Assembly (NCBI GenBank): GCA_013399115.1
Contig: VXAA01003318.1
Coordinates: forward strand, 1,009,553-1,073,552
DNA length: 64,000 nucleotides
Source of the DNA: Anseranas semipalmata
Taxonomy: Eukaryota > Chordata > Aves > Anseriformes > Anseranatidae
Direction of reading: 5' to 3'
Below the pieces are notes generated by a model, which was not told the DNA's origin, searched no databases, and saw nothing but the letters and a program-made list of their open reading frames with translations. Numbering within the stretch: the stretch's first letter is position 1; the number at the start of each line of letters is the position of its first letter. A program made the translations under genes and the position numbers. Below are positions 1-13,400 of this stretch, in pieces.

Positions 1-1153
1 CCCCATCCTTAGGAATATTGTTTGAACTTTAAGTTCTACATTATATATTGCATTCTTGATATGGCTCTCCCATATTTAGGTGCTATAATTGTTGAAAAGA
101 CTTTCCAGCTGGGTAGCAAGACTATTTGAGTGATAATACAGTGATTGTAAAGAATGGTACATCAGTTCCCATTTTAGAACATAAATCTTGGCAAGTTTGA
201 ATGGAGTATATTCAAACGGGAACAAATGGACATTTTAAGCATGTAATTTAAAACAAAACATTCAGCACTTACATGAATAAGCTCAGCAACTGCAGCTCCC
301 CTAGCCCAGCATCTAAGAGCCTATAGGTGACAGTTCCAAGCTCGTAGACATTAGGCAACCCATGAGAGAACCTGGTTTGGGGTTCAGCAATGGGAATCCT
401 GCACTCCAGGTCCCCTTTCTGCAGTTCCAGCTTTCTAAGACACTTACCTTACTCCCTCATCTCCCCCAGCCTCTTGGGGTTTCTGAGAAGGAAACTGTCC
501 CAGTGCTCCACCTATTCACCATCAGGTCTGGGTGCATTGTAAATGCATGCATATGCTTATACACACAGCTGTTTTGAACTGTCACAGGAGCCTGAAGCGT
601 ACTTTTAAAAGTTCTTCCTAAAAATAATGCTAAGACAGAGCTGCTTGTACTCTGCAATGCTAGCAGTAAGCCTTATCTTTCCACCAAAGAAAGAAAACAC
701 CACACCACAAAGAATGTGGTGCTGAGGAAAGCAATTTGTGGATCAGGCTGCTTTTCCTCACAAGTGAGCACCTTGTCTGCTTGTGGCATTTTGCTCTAGC
801 AGCGAAGGTGTCATGCATCCAATTAAAAAGAATTTGAAGGAGGCAAGATTAGAATGAGAATGAGTATATGCTGCAGCTGTGCTGTGAAAAGTTGGCTGAA
901 AAGCACACAACTGGGAGAAATACCATTATCTTGACCGTTTCTGCAGCCATACCAGTGCTGATATTCTAAGAGCATAAGAACAAGACAATCTTTTACTGCA
1001 TGCTACTGATATGCCTTCTCCTTATCCGGTGTATTTATTTTGAGTGCAGTGAAGAAATCTCACATTACTTCAAATTATTAAAAAGTAGGGATGGACAACT
1101 TTTCACCATGCATCAGCCAAACTCTCTTCAAGACACTGAAAAGACAAGCCTTC

Positions 1154-1158
<5 letters not shown>

Positions 1159-1184
<26 letters not shown>
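1159..1184. repeat. Poly-T tract (T26)
   Basis: An uninterrupted run of 26 T. With the poly-A tract at 1321-1362 it forms an inverted pair around a 136-bp spacer whose ends, CTCCAC and TTGGAG, extend the complementarity by five bases. Confidence 0.95.
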
Positions 1185-1320
1185 CTCCACAGTCCTTTCC
1201 AGTAGTGTTCCCATCAATGCTTGCACTGCTGGACCCCAGCAGCTCTACTTCTGTCACACAATGGGACCACATGCATTGGATCCCATGGTAGAAAAGCTGC
1301 CATCCCACCCTCAGTTGGAG

Positions 1321-1335
1321 AAAAAAAAAAAAAAN

Positions 1336-1362
<27 letters not shown>
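1321..1362. repeat. Poly-A tract (about A42, one ambiguous base)
   Basis: A run of 42 positions, all A except an N at 1335. Its length is uncertain because of the ambiguous base. It is the right arm of the T/A inverted pair that starts at 1159. Confidence 0.9.
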
Positions 1363-1366
<4 letters not shown>

Positions 1367-1779
1367 TGCAAGCCTGGCAGAACTATTCAGACTGTGAAAG
1401 AAGGAAGCAAGAAGCAAGCTAAAGACCAGATAAGTTGTTCTGTAAGGCTGGGTTTGCTCAATGAGTCAGAGTGGGCATGTCTAACTCTCAAGGGTAAGCA
1501 AGAACTGGAGTCAGACAAAACCTCCCTCTAAAAATTGCAAAGAAGCCCTGAAAGTCTGAGATTCTGTAACACATTCTGTGCTTTGCTGTCATCCTCTCCT
1601 CCCTTCACGTGTTAGGAACAGCAGTAGTGAAAACTGATATTGGAAAACTTTGGGGGACCACTGCTTGTTGGTTTCTTCTTACTTTTTTTCCCCAAATAGA
1701 ATATTTTTCGTGGTGTGCATTTTGGTGAGGTTTAGTTCTGTCACCTTTGACAACAGCCTGAAACTAGATCACAAGGGAG

Positions 1780-1954
1780 AGAAAGGGTGATGTAGACTGC
1801 CTAGAGAGGTTTTGAAATCTCCATCCCTGAAGATACTTAAAATTTGACTGGACAATGACCTGAGTATCCTGATCTGACTGAATCTGCTTTGAATAAGAGG
1901 TTGGACTTCATGATCTCCAGAGGCACCTCCAGGCTAAGTTATTCTATGATTCTT
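1780..1954 (+). mobile_element. CR1 LINE 3' end fragment, sense orientation
   Basis: The segment reads through the typical CR1 3' end: 'gactgcctagagaggtt', 'atctccatccctgaagatac', a 'ttggactTcatgatctccagagg' block with one T inserted or substituted relative to the common 'ttggactagatgatctcc', and a terminal ATTCTATGATTCTT. CR1 copies in birds are usually truncated at the 5' end and finish in short ATTCTATG-type repeats, as here. It has many mismatches to the consensus as I recall it, so it is an old, dead copy. It is only about 175 bp long and codes for nothing. Confidence 0.9.
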
Positions 1955-4880
1955 ACAGTCCAGGTCCTTTATACACTGAAATTCCCTTTGGCGGTGCCAG
2001 AGTTTGAAGGGCAATGTCTGTATGAACTGTGGATGTGTCTCATTTCAGTAGATTTTTTTTACGTGGTTCAAATTAAGGACATAAGTATTTACTTCCTTCC
2101 CTCCCCACCCCCATGGAAAGATGCCATCCAGCACAGTAATTTCTGTTAAACATCAAGCTCAATCAGTTAGTTGCAAAAACACATAATTATATTTCATTTA
2201 AAGAAAAGTGTTTGCCAAAAAGAGACAAAGTGCTTCTATCCAGAAATGACTGTGGCAAGTTCCCTATTCCCCTTTAGAAAGTTTAAGGTGCGGGCAAAGG
2301 TGAGCACACACTTTTCACATGTTGATATACACATCACATTTGTGCTTGGTCAGTTAGGTGACTGATTCCAGGTCTGCACATACCAATGTTAGATTTCTGT
2401 GTATCATGCATACCTGATGAAGTTCTACCTAACCATTATATAGATGAAGAGCCAAAAAAATCTGACTTTGGCAACGTAGCTGCAGTCCTACTTCAATACA
2501 ATGTAAGAATATAGCTAAGAGCCAGAGTATGAACGTGTTAAGTAAATACCAAAACACCTACTGAAAACTTTTCTTCACTCAAGACATCAGAATACAGGTT
2601 ACTTAACAAAAGCAATTATATAGAGTTAGAGCACAACTGAACACAGTCTGTTTGGCTGTATTTTTGCAGGACTCCTAGCACTTCAGTTACCATTGCATTG
2701 AGTGGGGAGTGCAATAGAAGAGATTTGCGGGGAGAGCAAACCACTTCTGGTCAGTTTGCTCCCTCCTCAGTTGTTCAGAGCAAGAAGAAGTAGGAAGGAC
2801 AGATGAATACTTTGGGCAGCATCCTCTCACAGCAGGAGGGCTCAGCAGAGGAAGAAGTTGGCTGATCCCAAGAGAGTGTTCATAGTTATGATGAATTAAA
2901 TGAAGGAAAGGAATATTCTCAGAGGTCTCAGAAAAGTTTTTTCCAGGACTATAGGAAAACAAGGGGAGGGGAGCAAATGCGTGTTCATGTTAGCTATCTT
3001 GTTTAGAGTCTGTCTTATTCTAACTAAAGGGTGATGAGTTTAGAAATATTTAGAAAGTCTTTCTGAATCTTTTCTTAACCGTACTTGTCCCTAGAGGAAA
3101 ATTGTCAGAGTAGCCCAGCAACTGTAGTTCTGGAAAAGAAGGTGCTGAAGACTAATAGATGGTTTATAGGGTCAGCATTTGTCCAGGATAACAGGGTATG
3201 TTATCTGTCCCAATCCAAGGGCCACTTTCTCAGGAGTTTCCATCTGGGTACTCAATCTGAGTGGCTTCAGACAAAATAACAAGGAACAGAGTGGAGAAGA
3301 TGTCTGGGGCAGGAACAAGCTCGGAGCCTCAGAGAGTAGGCTCCAGTCCCACTGTTTGTGGGCAGCACCCCACCTCAGTCCCTCTATGCCAAAGATGGGA
3401 AATGGTCACAACAAATGAAATGTCCGAGAATCTTTCACAAGTCACAAGTTCCCCTTGCTCCTGCTCACCATTGTGCCTCACCAGCATCTCCTTGTCCCAT
3501 CACTGACACCACCATCTCTCCCAGTCCATTCTTAGCAAGCTCCCCATTCCCTAAGCACAGTCACTTCCTCAGGATGCATTTACATGGGAGAGGAAGAAAC
3601 TCAATTTGAGAGCCACTGCCCAGGGGGAAGTGTTTTTCCAGCTGTCAGAGAAGTGCTGCTGCTGGGCACGTTTTTTATACTACTGTTCCCAAAGAGCCTG
3701 GCAGTCCAGGTCCCACATTTACCGTGAACATGTATAAACCCCTTCTCACTCACTAAATGGAACAGACTTGTGGAAGCTGCTTGTATAAAACAAATCAGGG
3801 TGTACATCTCAGCCCATTATGTGCCACTAAACGCTCGCTGAAATGGCAGCTTGTACTGAATTGCATGGAATGATTTTTATTGAACATAATTACTCAACAG
3901 GAAGCAGAGAGCATAATTAATCTTAGTGTGAAACTCCATCTTAACTTTGTTGATCTAGTACTTCAGATTATGGTTACTCCGATTAATTTTTGCTCTTTCA
4001 TGTATGAAAGTGGATAGTCTGTATTTTCTCCAATTAGTTAAATAAACATCAAACACTTCTAAGCACCAAATTTGAAAATGTCTAAATGTTGCAGTAATAG
4101 GTATGCTGCAAGTATATAGATTAACTACAGCTCAAAGCTATGGAGAAAGTTAATTGAGGTCTGGCATGCAGTTGTATAAAATTATTTTTTGCTTGGAACT
4201 GAGCAGTGGCATTCCTCATACTTAGCTTTTCCAATCACCTCTGCTAGCACTGCCATTACTACTAATAGAGAGAAGACAGCAATGTTTTACAACAGGTATG
4301 TGAATAGTATGGTTCCAGGTATAGTTTTGAAGTACCTGATGTTGTAAAATAAAATAAGAACAAAAACAACAAAAAACCTATCAAGCTGTACACACCTACC
4401 CAGAACAGATTATTACTAGTAGTACATGATATTTCTTTGAAGTCAAGAATTGCTCAGGGTGCTTAGCTTTCATTTCATTGTCCGCATGTGCAAACAAGAA
4501 CCATGCCAACTTAGGGCTATAAAGCATCCTTCGCAAAACAGAAAATAAACATGCCAAACTGGATGCACTGCCCAATCAATAGGTCTTCCAGTATAGTGTA
4601 ATCTTAATTTCCATCACTGTGCCTGCCTACCCTGCTTACTCTAAGTTTTTCACATGTATTTCTGCTTATAAAAGCACCTATTTGGAAAGTCAAAGGCTCC
4701 AACCTCATCTTAAAAAGAATCTTACAGTAACATAAACCGATTTAGTGTTCTGAAGAAATCTTAAAAATCCCTGCTCAAATATATTCATAACCCCAGCCAG
4801 CCCACCTCCTCCGGTGCAGCCTGAAATAAGTCTTCAGTTTGAATTTTGTTAATGAAGATTTCTGTTCACTTTGACCTCAC

Positions 4881-4907
4881 AAAAAAAAAAAAAAAAAAAA
4901 NAAAAAA
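4881..4907. repeat. Poly-A tract with one ambiguous base
   Basis: A20, N at 4901, then A6. The true length is uncertain. Confidence 0.9.
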
Positions 4908-5342
4908 CTCCCCAGTGTACAAAGTTAAACAAAGTTTTCAGTCTGAACACCTCCACACTGGATTCATCCTAAAAGAGGAAAGAAGGTTACTTGGCAGTAG
5001 CACCATACAAACAATTGGCAGAGCACTGAGCATGTTGTTCAAAACAAGCCATGATGAAGTTCAGAGAGCAGCCTGAAAATGACTGGCACTGAAGGGAAGG
5101 AAAGTGGCGTCAGCAAGTCCAGCAGTCCATAGGACCACTCAGAGTGAACAAGTAGAGCCATCAACTGCTAGAATTTTGAACCTGCCCTGGAGGACTTCAT
5201 TGACCAGTGTAGCCAAAGAATGTCACAATACTAAAAATTTATTTGACACTATTTTGTGCAGCTCATGGGAATACATCACAAGATCAAAGCTTTTCCTTAG
5301 GACTGAAAGGGATTAAATCACACAGAAAGTACCTGCAAGGCA

Positions 5343-5365
5343 GGGGGGGGAAAAAAAAAAAAAAA
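5343..5365. repeat. G8-A15 purine homopolymer junction
   Basis: Eight G followed directly by fifteen A, 23 purines in a row. A second, unrelated G11 run lies at 5562-5572. Confidence 0.9.
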
Positions 5366-5561
5366 TCTCAGACTGCCTTTATAATTTCCTCAGCTGAGAT
5401 ATTACTTGAACAAAAATAGTTGCATTCTGTCTCACAAATGAAACATTAAAATACAAATCTTCCAATGATTTCATGTTTATAATACATGTGTTTCTGATGC
5501 TGCGCAGGCTTCTTCCTTGGAAGTGCCTTAGCTTAAACCAAAAGATGGTTTCTTCTCTTCT

Positions 5562-5572
5562 GGGGGGGGGGG
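5562..5572. repeat. Poly-G tract (G11)
   Basis: Eleven consecutive G between TCT and AAC, about 200 bp after the G8-A15 junction. Such runs are prone to length error. Confidence 0.9.
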
Positions 5573-5749
5573 AACATGCAGCCTTGTTATGCAGGGAATG
5601 TGTTTCTGTATAAGGGGAATGATTTCTGATTCTGTTTCACTGCTACCTCCCCAGGCCTGCCTGCAGAGCATGGCAAAACCACAGACACCTGGGGAAAGGG
5701 GCACATCAGCAGCACATGAGGATCCAGGGGCAGGGAGCTCTCAGCTCAC

Positions 5750-5870
5750 ACCTGGCTCTGCCACTTGTCCTCCAGCCCATGTCTCTTTGGCTCAGTTCTC
5801 TCATATTTACGAGGAGAGATGATGCATTTAAAAACCTCAGTGCATTGTTACTGTGGTGATAAAGGGGCTC
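5750..5870 (+). repeat. Probable MIR (CORE-SINE) remnant, sense
   Basis: The sequence 'cacctggctctgccactt' followed about 35 bp later by 'ggctcagttctctcat' and 'tttacgaggagagatgatg' matches the order and wording of the MIR core as I remember it ('ctggctctgccactta ... ctcagtttcctcatctgtaaaatgggg'). The following 'acctcagtgcattgttactgtggtgataaa' resembles the MIR 'acctcatagggttgttgtgaggattaaa'. Part of the middle is missing. MIR is an ancient amniote-wide SINE, so a diverged copy in a bird is plausible. Confidence 0.5.
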
Positions 5871-7462
5871 TGAATGTGGGAGCAGTAAGCAAACATTACA
5901 CCCTTTCATCTGGAGAACACAGGAAGCAGGGTGCTGACAACAGAAATCAGCAAGCCCTCATTAAAAACTACCAGAATAACTATATCATCACTGTTGAAAT
6001 TATGAAACTGCTTCAGCGTAAACAACAAATATCCAGAGTTTGAATACAAGAGATCAGTCTTCAAGGTAGTAACAGAGCAAAAGTGCTCTTCACTTCACAC
6101 AACTCCTGGTCAGCCCCCTCCCCACAAATGGCCCAACATACTCAGTCACTTCTAACCTCACCCCAATGGGTTATAGGGTGCTCTTCCATTTCCTTCAGCT
6201 GGATTTCTGCAATTCCTGGAGCCAAACCTCATGTATCAGTGGATACAACTGACTTAAACCAGCACTAGTAGGAGGACCAAGGAGAAGATATGGTCAAATG
6301 CCAAAATCCTCCAAAGACCTCCACATCTAGAGATACCTTGTTAAATGTCTTATTCCCACAGTTTTTCTGGCTGCCTTCTCTCTCCCTCCCCAGTCTTGTC
6401 ATCTGTAAGTAGGTAAAAAGTGTGGATGAGCAGAGAAGAAGATGAATGCTTTAAGCTAAGGTGCACCACAGGCATAAATACAAGTGAGCATGAACTGAGC
6501 TGGTATATCTTTAGTCTTGCAGTTGAAAGACTATTTGTAACCATGGCAGTGCCGCTAAAGACCAAAACTAAAATTCATTTTAAGGAAAATCCTGATCAGT
6601 CGATTAAATGAGTTATATAACATGATAGCAGGAACATATCCTTGTGGCCCAGAGTACTTATTTCCATTTTGTATTACTGTGAAATTCATGAAACCTTGTT
6701 TAACTTTTTCTCTGTGCCTTGTTTTCTGTTTAGATGTTAAGGCTAGGTCAGAAGCTGAAAGAAGAGAAAAAGGTCTATATAAGATGCAGTGGCCAAATAC
6801 CATTGGAAGGCAGAGAAGCTAGCATAGAGGAAGATAAACTACACAGTCTATTCATGTTACACATTAAAATACAGTAGTTAGTGACAGTCCTTCATGCATG
6901 ATCTTTCCTTACCACTGAATGGTAGGAAAGAAGGAAATCAGAGCAATAAGCTCTTCACTTTTATCATTGGCAGCAGAACCCACGTAATTCACTACCAAGT
7001 ATCTTTTACACTTTTATTGCTGTGCCTCATCCACACAAAACAATGGGTCAGAAGGTGCTCACAAATTAGCAACCTGAAAATTACCTTCTTTGCATTAGTT
7101 CTGGAAAGCTATGTTTCAAAGCATTATGTTCATCTTTCTGATCTCCAGCATCTTGGTGAAGTGCCCCTCTTGTAGTTCAGGAGTCAGATATAATATTGCA
7201 GGCAATATTTGCAGAATACAAGTATGAAGCACACTTCTCCATGCCATCATGCAAAAGCACCCATAATTTGCTGCTTAGTGATTATGAACTACTCCTTTGT
7301 TTGAAAAATAGGTAAACACGCAATGCAGTATTCATTTTTAATAGCAGCAATGTACTTATCCACTGGCCAAAGCACCAGTGGTGATTTGGCCAAAAAAACA
7401 GTTTGCAGACTGTTTACTACAACTCCTATCAGAAAGTGTTCCACTTTACTTATTTAGCATTT

Positions 7463-7485
7463 ACACACACACACACACACACACA
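7463..7485. repeat. (AC)n microsatellite
   Basis: A perfect AC dinucleotide array of about 11.5 units followed by GAGTG. Confidence 0.95.
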
Positions 7486-10400
7486 GAGTGCTTCAGGGCC
7501 ACACCAGAGAAACACCACTACTCCATCTCTCTTGTTAAATAGAGAGGTTTTCTTGCTCTGTGACACAAAAAGGGTGGAAAAAGAAGCACACCGATTGAAA
7601 AATAACGGTCCAAAGTGCATTACTTGATTAAAATCTTCATGTCTGCCATTTACTACAAGGAATGTGTTTTTCATCTGACATCAACACAGATTTTCCCAGG
7701 GTTCTACACATAGCCCTAATCTTAAGCACCCAAATTTAAATACAACTTTTCATTTAAATTAACATGCTGGAGTATTTCACACAAATGATACCTCACTCTG
7801 TTTTTCCAAGACTGCAGATAGTTAAAATATTTCTACCTCATATTTTTCCAAGTACTCACAGTCACACTAAACAAATAGGATGAGGAACAAAACCTCAGGC
7901 CATAACATAATCCTTATTTTTAAGGCAGCATGAAATATCATTAGCCAAAAGCTTACCTGGTACAAGTTGCTGTAGGTTCAACAAAGTCAGTCCTATGAGT
8001 TGAGGGGTCAGCCTGAGCTTTGTCTGCAGCAAACTTTGGGTTTAGATTTTACTGGTTCTGCTAGGTTCCATGAGGAAATAAGTCTCTTCTTTAGGAGGGG
8101 CAGAGTGACTAATAGAGCTCACTCAACTGCTCATTTTCCATGGTGCAGAGGGCAGATGAGCTTCTGCTGGAGGCTGCAGCTGCCACATGCAACAAATACC
8201 TCAGCTGTGGTGTGCGAGGAGGCACAAATGCCTGGAAAATTGTTGAAGAAAGAAGTAGGTATGCTCTTCTTCTGTCTCCATATTGTGTCAATCATTCTTT
8301 AACCTTTCTGTTTCAGTCCATGCTCTCCAAAGGGGGATTCCTCAGAACTTTCCCCATTGCAGTTCACCTGGAAAAGTGCATGCTGTAAAGTGCCAATAAC
8401 CTTCTCAGGAGCTATATAGCAGGCACCTCTCTTTCCACTCTTCCAGTGCCAGTGGTGTCTCTGAAGTGTGACTCAGTCCTCAGTAAGTGCTGGAGGGAGC
8501 CAGCACTGGGAGTGTACTCAGTCCCCACAACCCACCTGCAAGGGCTAACCTGCAGGTCAAAGCCTCCCAGCAGAACACTCCCACAACCCGCAGCTGCCAC
8601 CACTTGTATAATCACATGGCTGTGGGTGCTGCTGGGAGCATACCCCATCACACTTGGCCTGTGTGCTACTTCCCGAGCCTTTGTGGTGATTCACCTTCCT
8701 GCTCCTTGTTTGCCTTTAGTTGGGTTACCCATGTGTTTCTACCTTCCAAAGCGCTGGGACTGTACATTTTAACTAAGAGCTGTCATATTGCATATGTATT
8801 TAAATTCTATTTACAGATAAGAGAACCAGTTGTTCAGTATATATATCTCTGCGCCACAGTAGGCACACTAATTTTAGAGTACATCATTTCCATTAACGCA
8901 TAAGAGAGATTTGTTTCTTTATTCACTTATGTGGTGCTTGACATATACTAGTAGGCCTGAACAGAATGAATGGCTATAAAATCAGAAAAAAATAATTTCA
9001 ACACCATCAAGTAGGCTCAATAAATCCAGACAACTGCATTTTCTTTGTTTCTACGTTTCCTGTTTCACTTTTATTATTCATTTACTTTGTCAGATCGAAA
9101 TGAACAGAAAAGTGTTGGGATACATAAAAAAAAATTGCTGCCTACCATCACAGAAAACTTGTATTTATAGAAACCCAGAGAGACCTCAGCTTGTTTAAAA
9201 TCCCTTTTCCCACTTGTATTATCATCATTCAACCTTCATAACCTTTAACGAAGTATTTAGCAAAGGTTGAAATGGTCACACAACTTTCTACAAAGAGTAT
9301 AAAATCCACATTTGTTTTAATGAGCTACTCCCATGCTTACTACTGACATTCAATGTACTAATTCTTTTTAACTCATGCTATAAACCAGAAATGTGCACAG
9401 CTAACTGAAAACATCACTAGTTAATTTTAAAGTTTTCCTTTTTCTCTCTCAGTTTCCCATTTCTATAACCTTATCTTAGTCTAATTCTCCAAGACAAACA
9501 GTTTGGCTGAAAAGATTCTGAGTTACATTGAGAAAGAAAAGCAATGAAAAGGTATCAGATATCAGAGCAGTCCAATAGGTTTTGTGTTGGTTTTTCTTTT
9601 TTCTTTTTTTTGCTAACTCAGGTCTGATTGATGTGAGACAATAGAGCTGATCATCTACCGAGTTAGTCTTTAGGCATCAGAAAGTAACAGTTTGTGACTC
9701 TGCCAGGGCATAAATACATAACCTATAAGTAGACAATCTACCTAAAAGCATAAAGCTCTTGTCATACCATAAGATAGGACTGTAAAGTGTTGAATTTGTC
9801 TACAGGATTGGCCCATAGTTCAAAGAACTTACAATAAGTCAGAGAAGAAACACATACCAAAATTCCCACTGGCTTTTCAATGTTAATTTCACAAGGGCAG
9901 GAATTCATCCTAAAACGTCAAAATGTGCCTTTAAGACACACCTTATTGAAAATAAATTGTAGAGGTTCATCAAAAGACTGCCCATGGAGCTTTCCCAGAT
10001 GTTGGCCAGTGTTGCAAGCAAAGGACAGGGCTGGACCCCTGCCCTTCTTGCAATCCAGACAATTTAGTGTGTCTGTTCCTGGGAGTACAGGAACTGCCAT
10101 TCTTGTTGCACTTGATCACAGCAAGGGAGAAAGAGAGCAGGATTTTGCATTGCTCTTCTACTTTGTTCATTCAAAGGTCCATAGGGAGCAGAGGATCTCT
10201 AAGTTGTATCAGAAAGAGGCCAAGAAATACAGATAGTGAGTATGTTCTGGCCCTCCTGCCAAGATGTCTGGAGCTGTTAAATGTAGATTACGTGAAAACA
10301 AGACAGGAACAAGGCAATGGGCATTAGACCGTGAAAGGATGTCACTTCTCAGCAAGGAGATAGTTGCCAGTAGGAAGTTTGGAAATGATGCTGAAATACA

Positions 10401-13400
10401 CTTTGCAAAGGAGGAAGGGAGTCTGGAAGAAAAATCTCTTTTAGAACAAGCTATAAAGAGCTTAACTGGATATTCCTGTGAGTAGTCAAGAAGATTGCTC
10501 ATCTAAAGGTGTAAAACAGCCGCCAGGACTAAGCCTCAGCCTTTCAGTAGCAATGGAAGAGTGCAGTTTCTTTCCCAAAGAAGACTGATAGATTGAGAGA
10601 AAATAACTAGCAGTTGCTGAAATAAATAACAAGATGTGCTGTGTAGCAATGCTCAGAGGCAGAGAAATAGAAAAATATGTCATAAAATAAATCTGAATTC
10701 TAATACCAAGAGCTCAGATGTTCACCAGTTGCAATGGTGCAATGGTTAGCAGTGAGTCAGAGCAGTCTCTGGTGATAGTCAAGGTTGTCACCTTTCCTTC
10801 AGAACAGCTACTGCATGGACAGAACAGAAGTTTCAGACCTTTCTGTGATCTTATGCTGTACTTAAGCAATACAAAGGCATGGGAAAGTTAAACCTTTCTT
10901 AATTTTCTACTCTCAGTTCTAATTATGCAGAGGAGATCACAGGGATGTTGTGAATGAGAAATGTACAAGCAACACTAACGAAGCTGGGGAGAGCTAGCCC
11001 TTCAGCTCCAGAAATTCTCTTTGTTTAAAGCAAAGAGAACATGCCACAACAAAAAGAAAACATAAACTCTTCTGAATTAGCTATCTGATAATTAAGGACT
11101 TACTTTTTTCACACCTGAGCTACCTTAAACACATCCATAGTGTCATTCAGCTTAGTGCTTCTTTGTCCCACAAGCACCCCCTCTCTCATCTCACATTTCC
11201 TGGGGTACTTTGCGGACTATAACATTATTAAGTATTCACCTGGGGGGGAATGCTTACCTGCTAAATAAGCTCTACCCATCCCCTGTCATTCTTATTAGCT
11301 GAGCTGTGGTGTTTGTATATCAGGTATAATGCTTTCCCCAGCTCAAAAGTCAAGCGAAGTAGTTCCTTTAGCTAGAGACACGTCTTTGACCCAGCCTGAT
11401 TTAAACCAATATTTTCTGTGCTTGTGGGAGCCAAGAAGCTGCAGCTTTGGTCTGGCACTGGCAGGAGTCTGAAGCTGCTATTTTGCAGAGACAAAAAGCA
11501 TTACTCAGCTACTAAACAGTAGCACATTTCTGGCGAAGGTGATACCTTTAAGCGGGGCTTGTGGGAAAGTTAAAGTATCCATAACTACATGAGAGTGAAG
11601 GGAGTACAGTCTCATATTAACAGGTTCACATTTAAACAGCCCACCCCACCACTTGACCCTAGAAGATTTGATTGTATGGGTCACATGATACTCTTCCAAC
11701 TCCTTCAGGACTGGCACAGAGCCTCAATACACACTAAGGAGTATTACAATGCTATCTTTTAGCCGAGTTGGGAGTTTTATTTTAATCAGTTATGGTCATG
11801 AAGTTTGCAAATGTAGGAACCAGATTTCCAGGTGTCTTGGCCCCACTATCTTACTACAATTTCTGCCTTCCTGGTTTCCTGTAAATGTTTTTGTTTCATT
11901 CGAGGGGATCAGCTACCAGATCAGGCCTTCTGGTTTCCATGTTTGTACTGTAACAAGTTAACAGTGTTACAAACCTCGGGCCCAATTAGCCATCCATTGC
12001 ACTTGGCAGCCACAAGCAAAAGATTACATTAAAATTTCAATTATTTGGACAGCCTGGTTATCGTTAGCTTACTGCACCTAAGTCACACTTACTTGCTCTT
12101 CTGATATCTGATCCAAATCACATTCTGGGCACAAAATACAGGCACTCTGTTGCCTCAGGAAGTTCCTGTGTTGAGAAGGGACCTTCAGACCACCTGAATA
12201 AGGAGCCCTGATTCTGTAAGCAGCTGAAGAAAGACAGAAATACCATATAGGCAAGGCAACAAGAGCTACAGAAGCAAACTCCTCTTTATTTTTGTTTGTT
12301 TGTTTTGTTTTCTGGCTGGGTTTGTGACTTTGTTTCCTGGTTGTCCAGCATAAGGCTTCAGTGGAAGGCCTGGAAGTTCGTGTCAATAGCTACCTAGCAA
12401 GGTTATATCCTGAGAAAAAGTAGAAATGGACCTGAGTTCTCTCAAATTGGAACTAAACAGTGCTCCCTGCTCAGATCAACAGAAGGGTGTGATATATACT
12501 GTCATCACTGTGTCCTTAAAAAGAAGCAGTCACAACTGCTGGGTTTTCTACTAACTCTGTGTTGCCCAGCCCTCTGGGTTAGGTGGGTTTGAAAACCCAT
12601 TTGAAGGGGCCAAGCTCCTCCAGGGACTTGCACCTCTTGCCTTGCAGAGGAATCACAGTAGTGCTGGGGAGCCCAGCTGCTCAGCCCCGGGCAGCTCTGT
12701 GCCTGTCCAGCCTCCCAGGGAGCTCCAGAGTCCCAAATGTAGGTGTATGTGAGACTGGTTAGAGAGAACAACCCTTCTGTATTCCTTCCTGTCTTGAAGG
12801 CAGGCACCTGCACTTCAGCCAAGTACTACTTCAGAGCCTGTCTTACCTTTAATCCCCGATGCTCTCCATTTGAGAGGTCTTTTCCATATCAATGAATTCT
12901 CACCATTACATATTCTGCTTTTATAACTCTGCAGTTTTAAATGTATACATTAGTTTGCTGATATCATAGTTAGACATTGTCTATACTGAATAAAACAGTC
13001 TCGTGCCCATGACTCACTGATGTACATCTGGATAAAGACTGAGACTGTTTTCTGCAACAGAGTCAGTTCTGGCATTCAGAAGGAAGTACGAAAAAACATG
13101 ACAGGAGTTAGCCAAGCAGTAATGAGACTCACCTGAACATATACATTTTTTAATTGCTAAATGAGACATGTTCCACAACAGTTAATATTTTTTTTAAGGA
13201 GATAATTCATTCCATTCATAATAGATGTAATTGTGCTCTGATTGCTCACACCTGGCAATTTTGTTTTGCAGCACTTTTTTTCCCCAAAGCACTTTAAAGC
13301 ATAGAATGGGCCTTGCGCCAGGTATAGTATATGATTCAAACCCTGAAATAAATGGAATGGGATTTGTAGAGCCAGCTCTAGACATAGACAAAGTATGCAG

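Noticed and set aside
1000..1422. Overlapping open frames on both strands, rich in Phe or Lys
   Set aside because: They run through the T26 and A42 tracts and an ambiguous base. The repeats keep the frames open by themselves, and the flanks resemble no protein.
8446..8903. Two overlapping + strand open frames of 108 and 138 codons
   Set aside because: No recognisable domain and low-complexity Pro/Ser/Cys-rich translation from a GC-richer stretch. No splice or gene context supports them.
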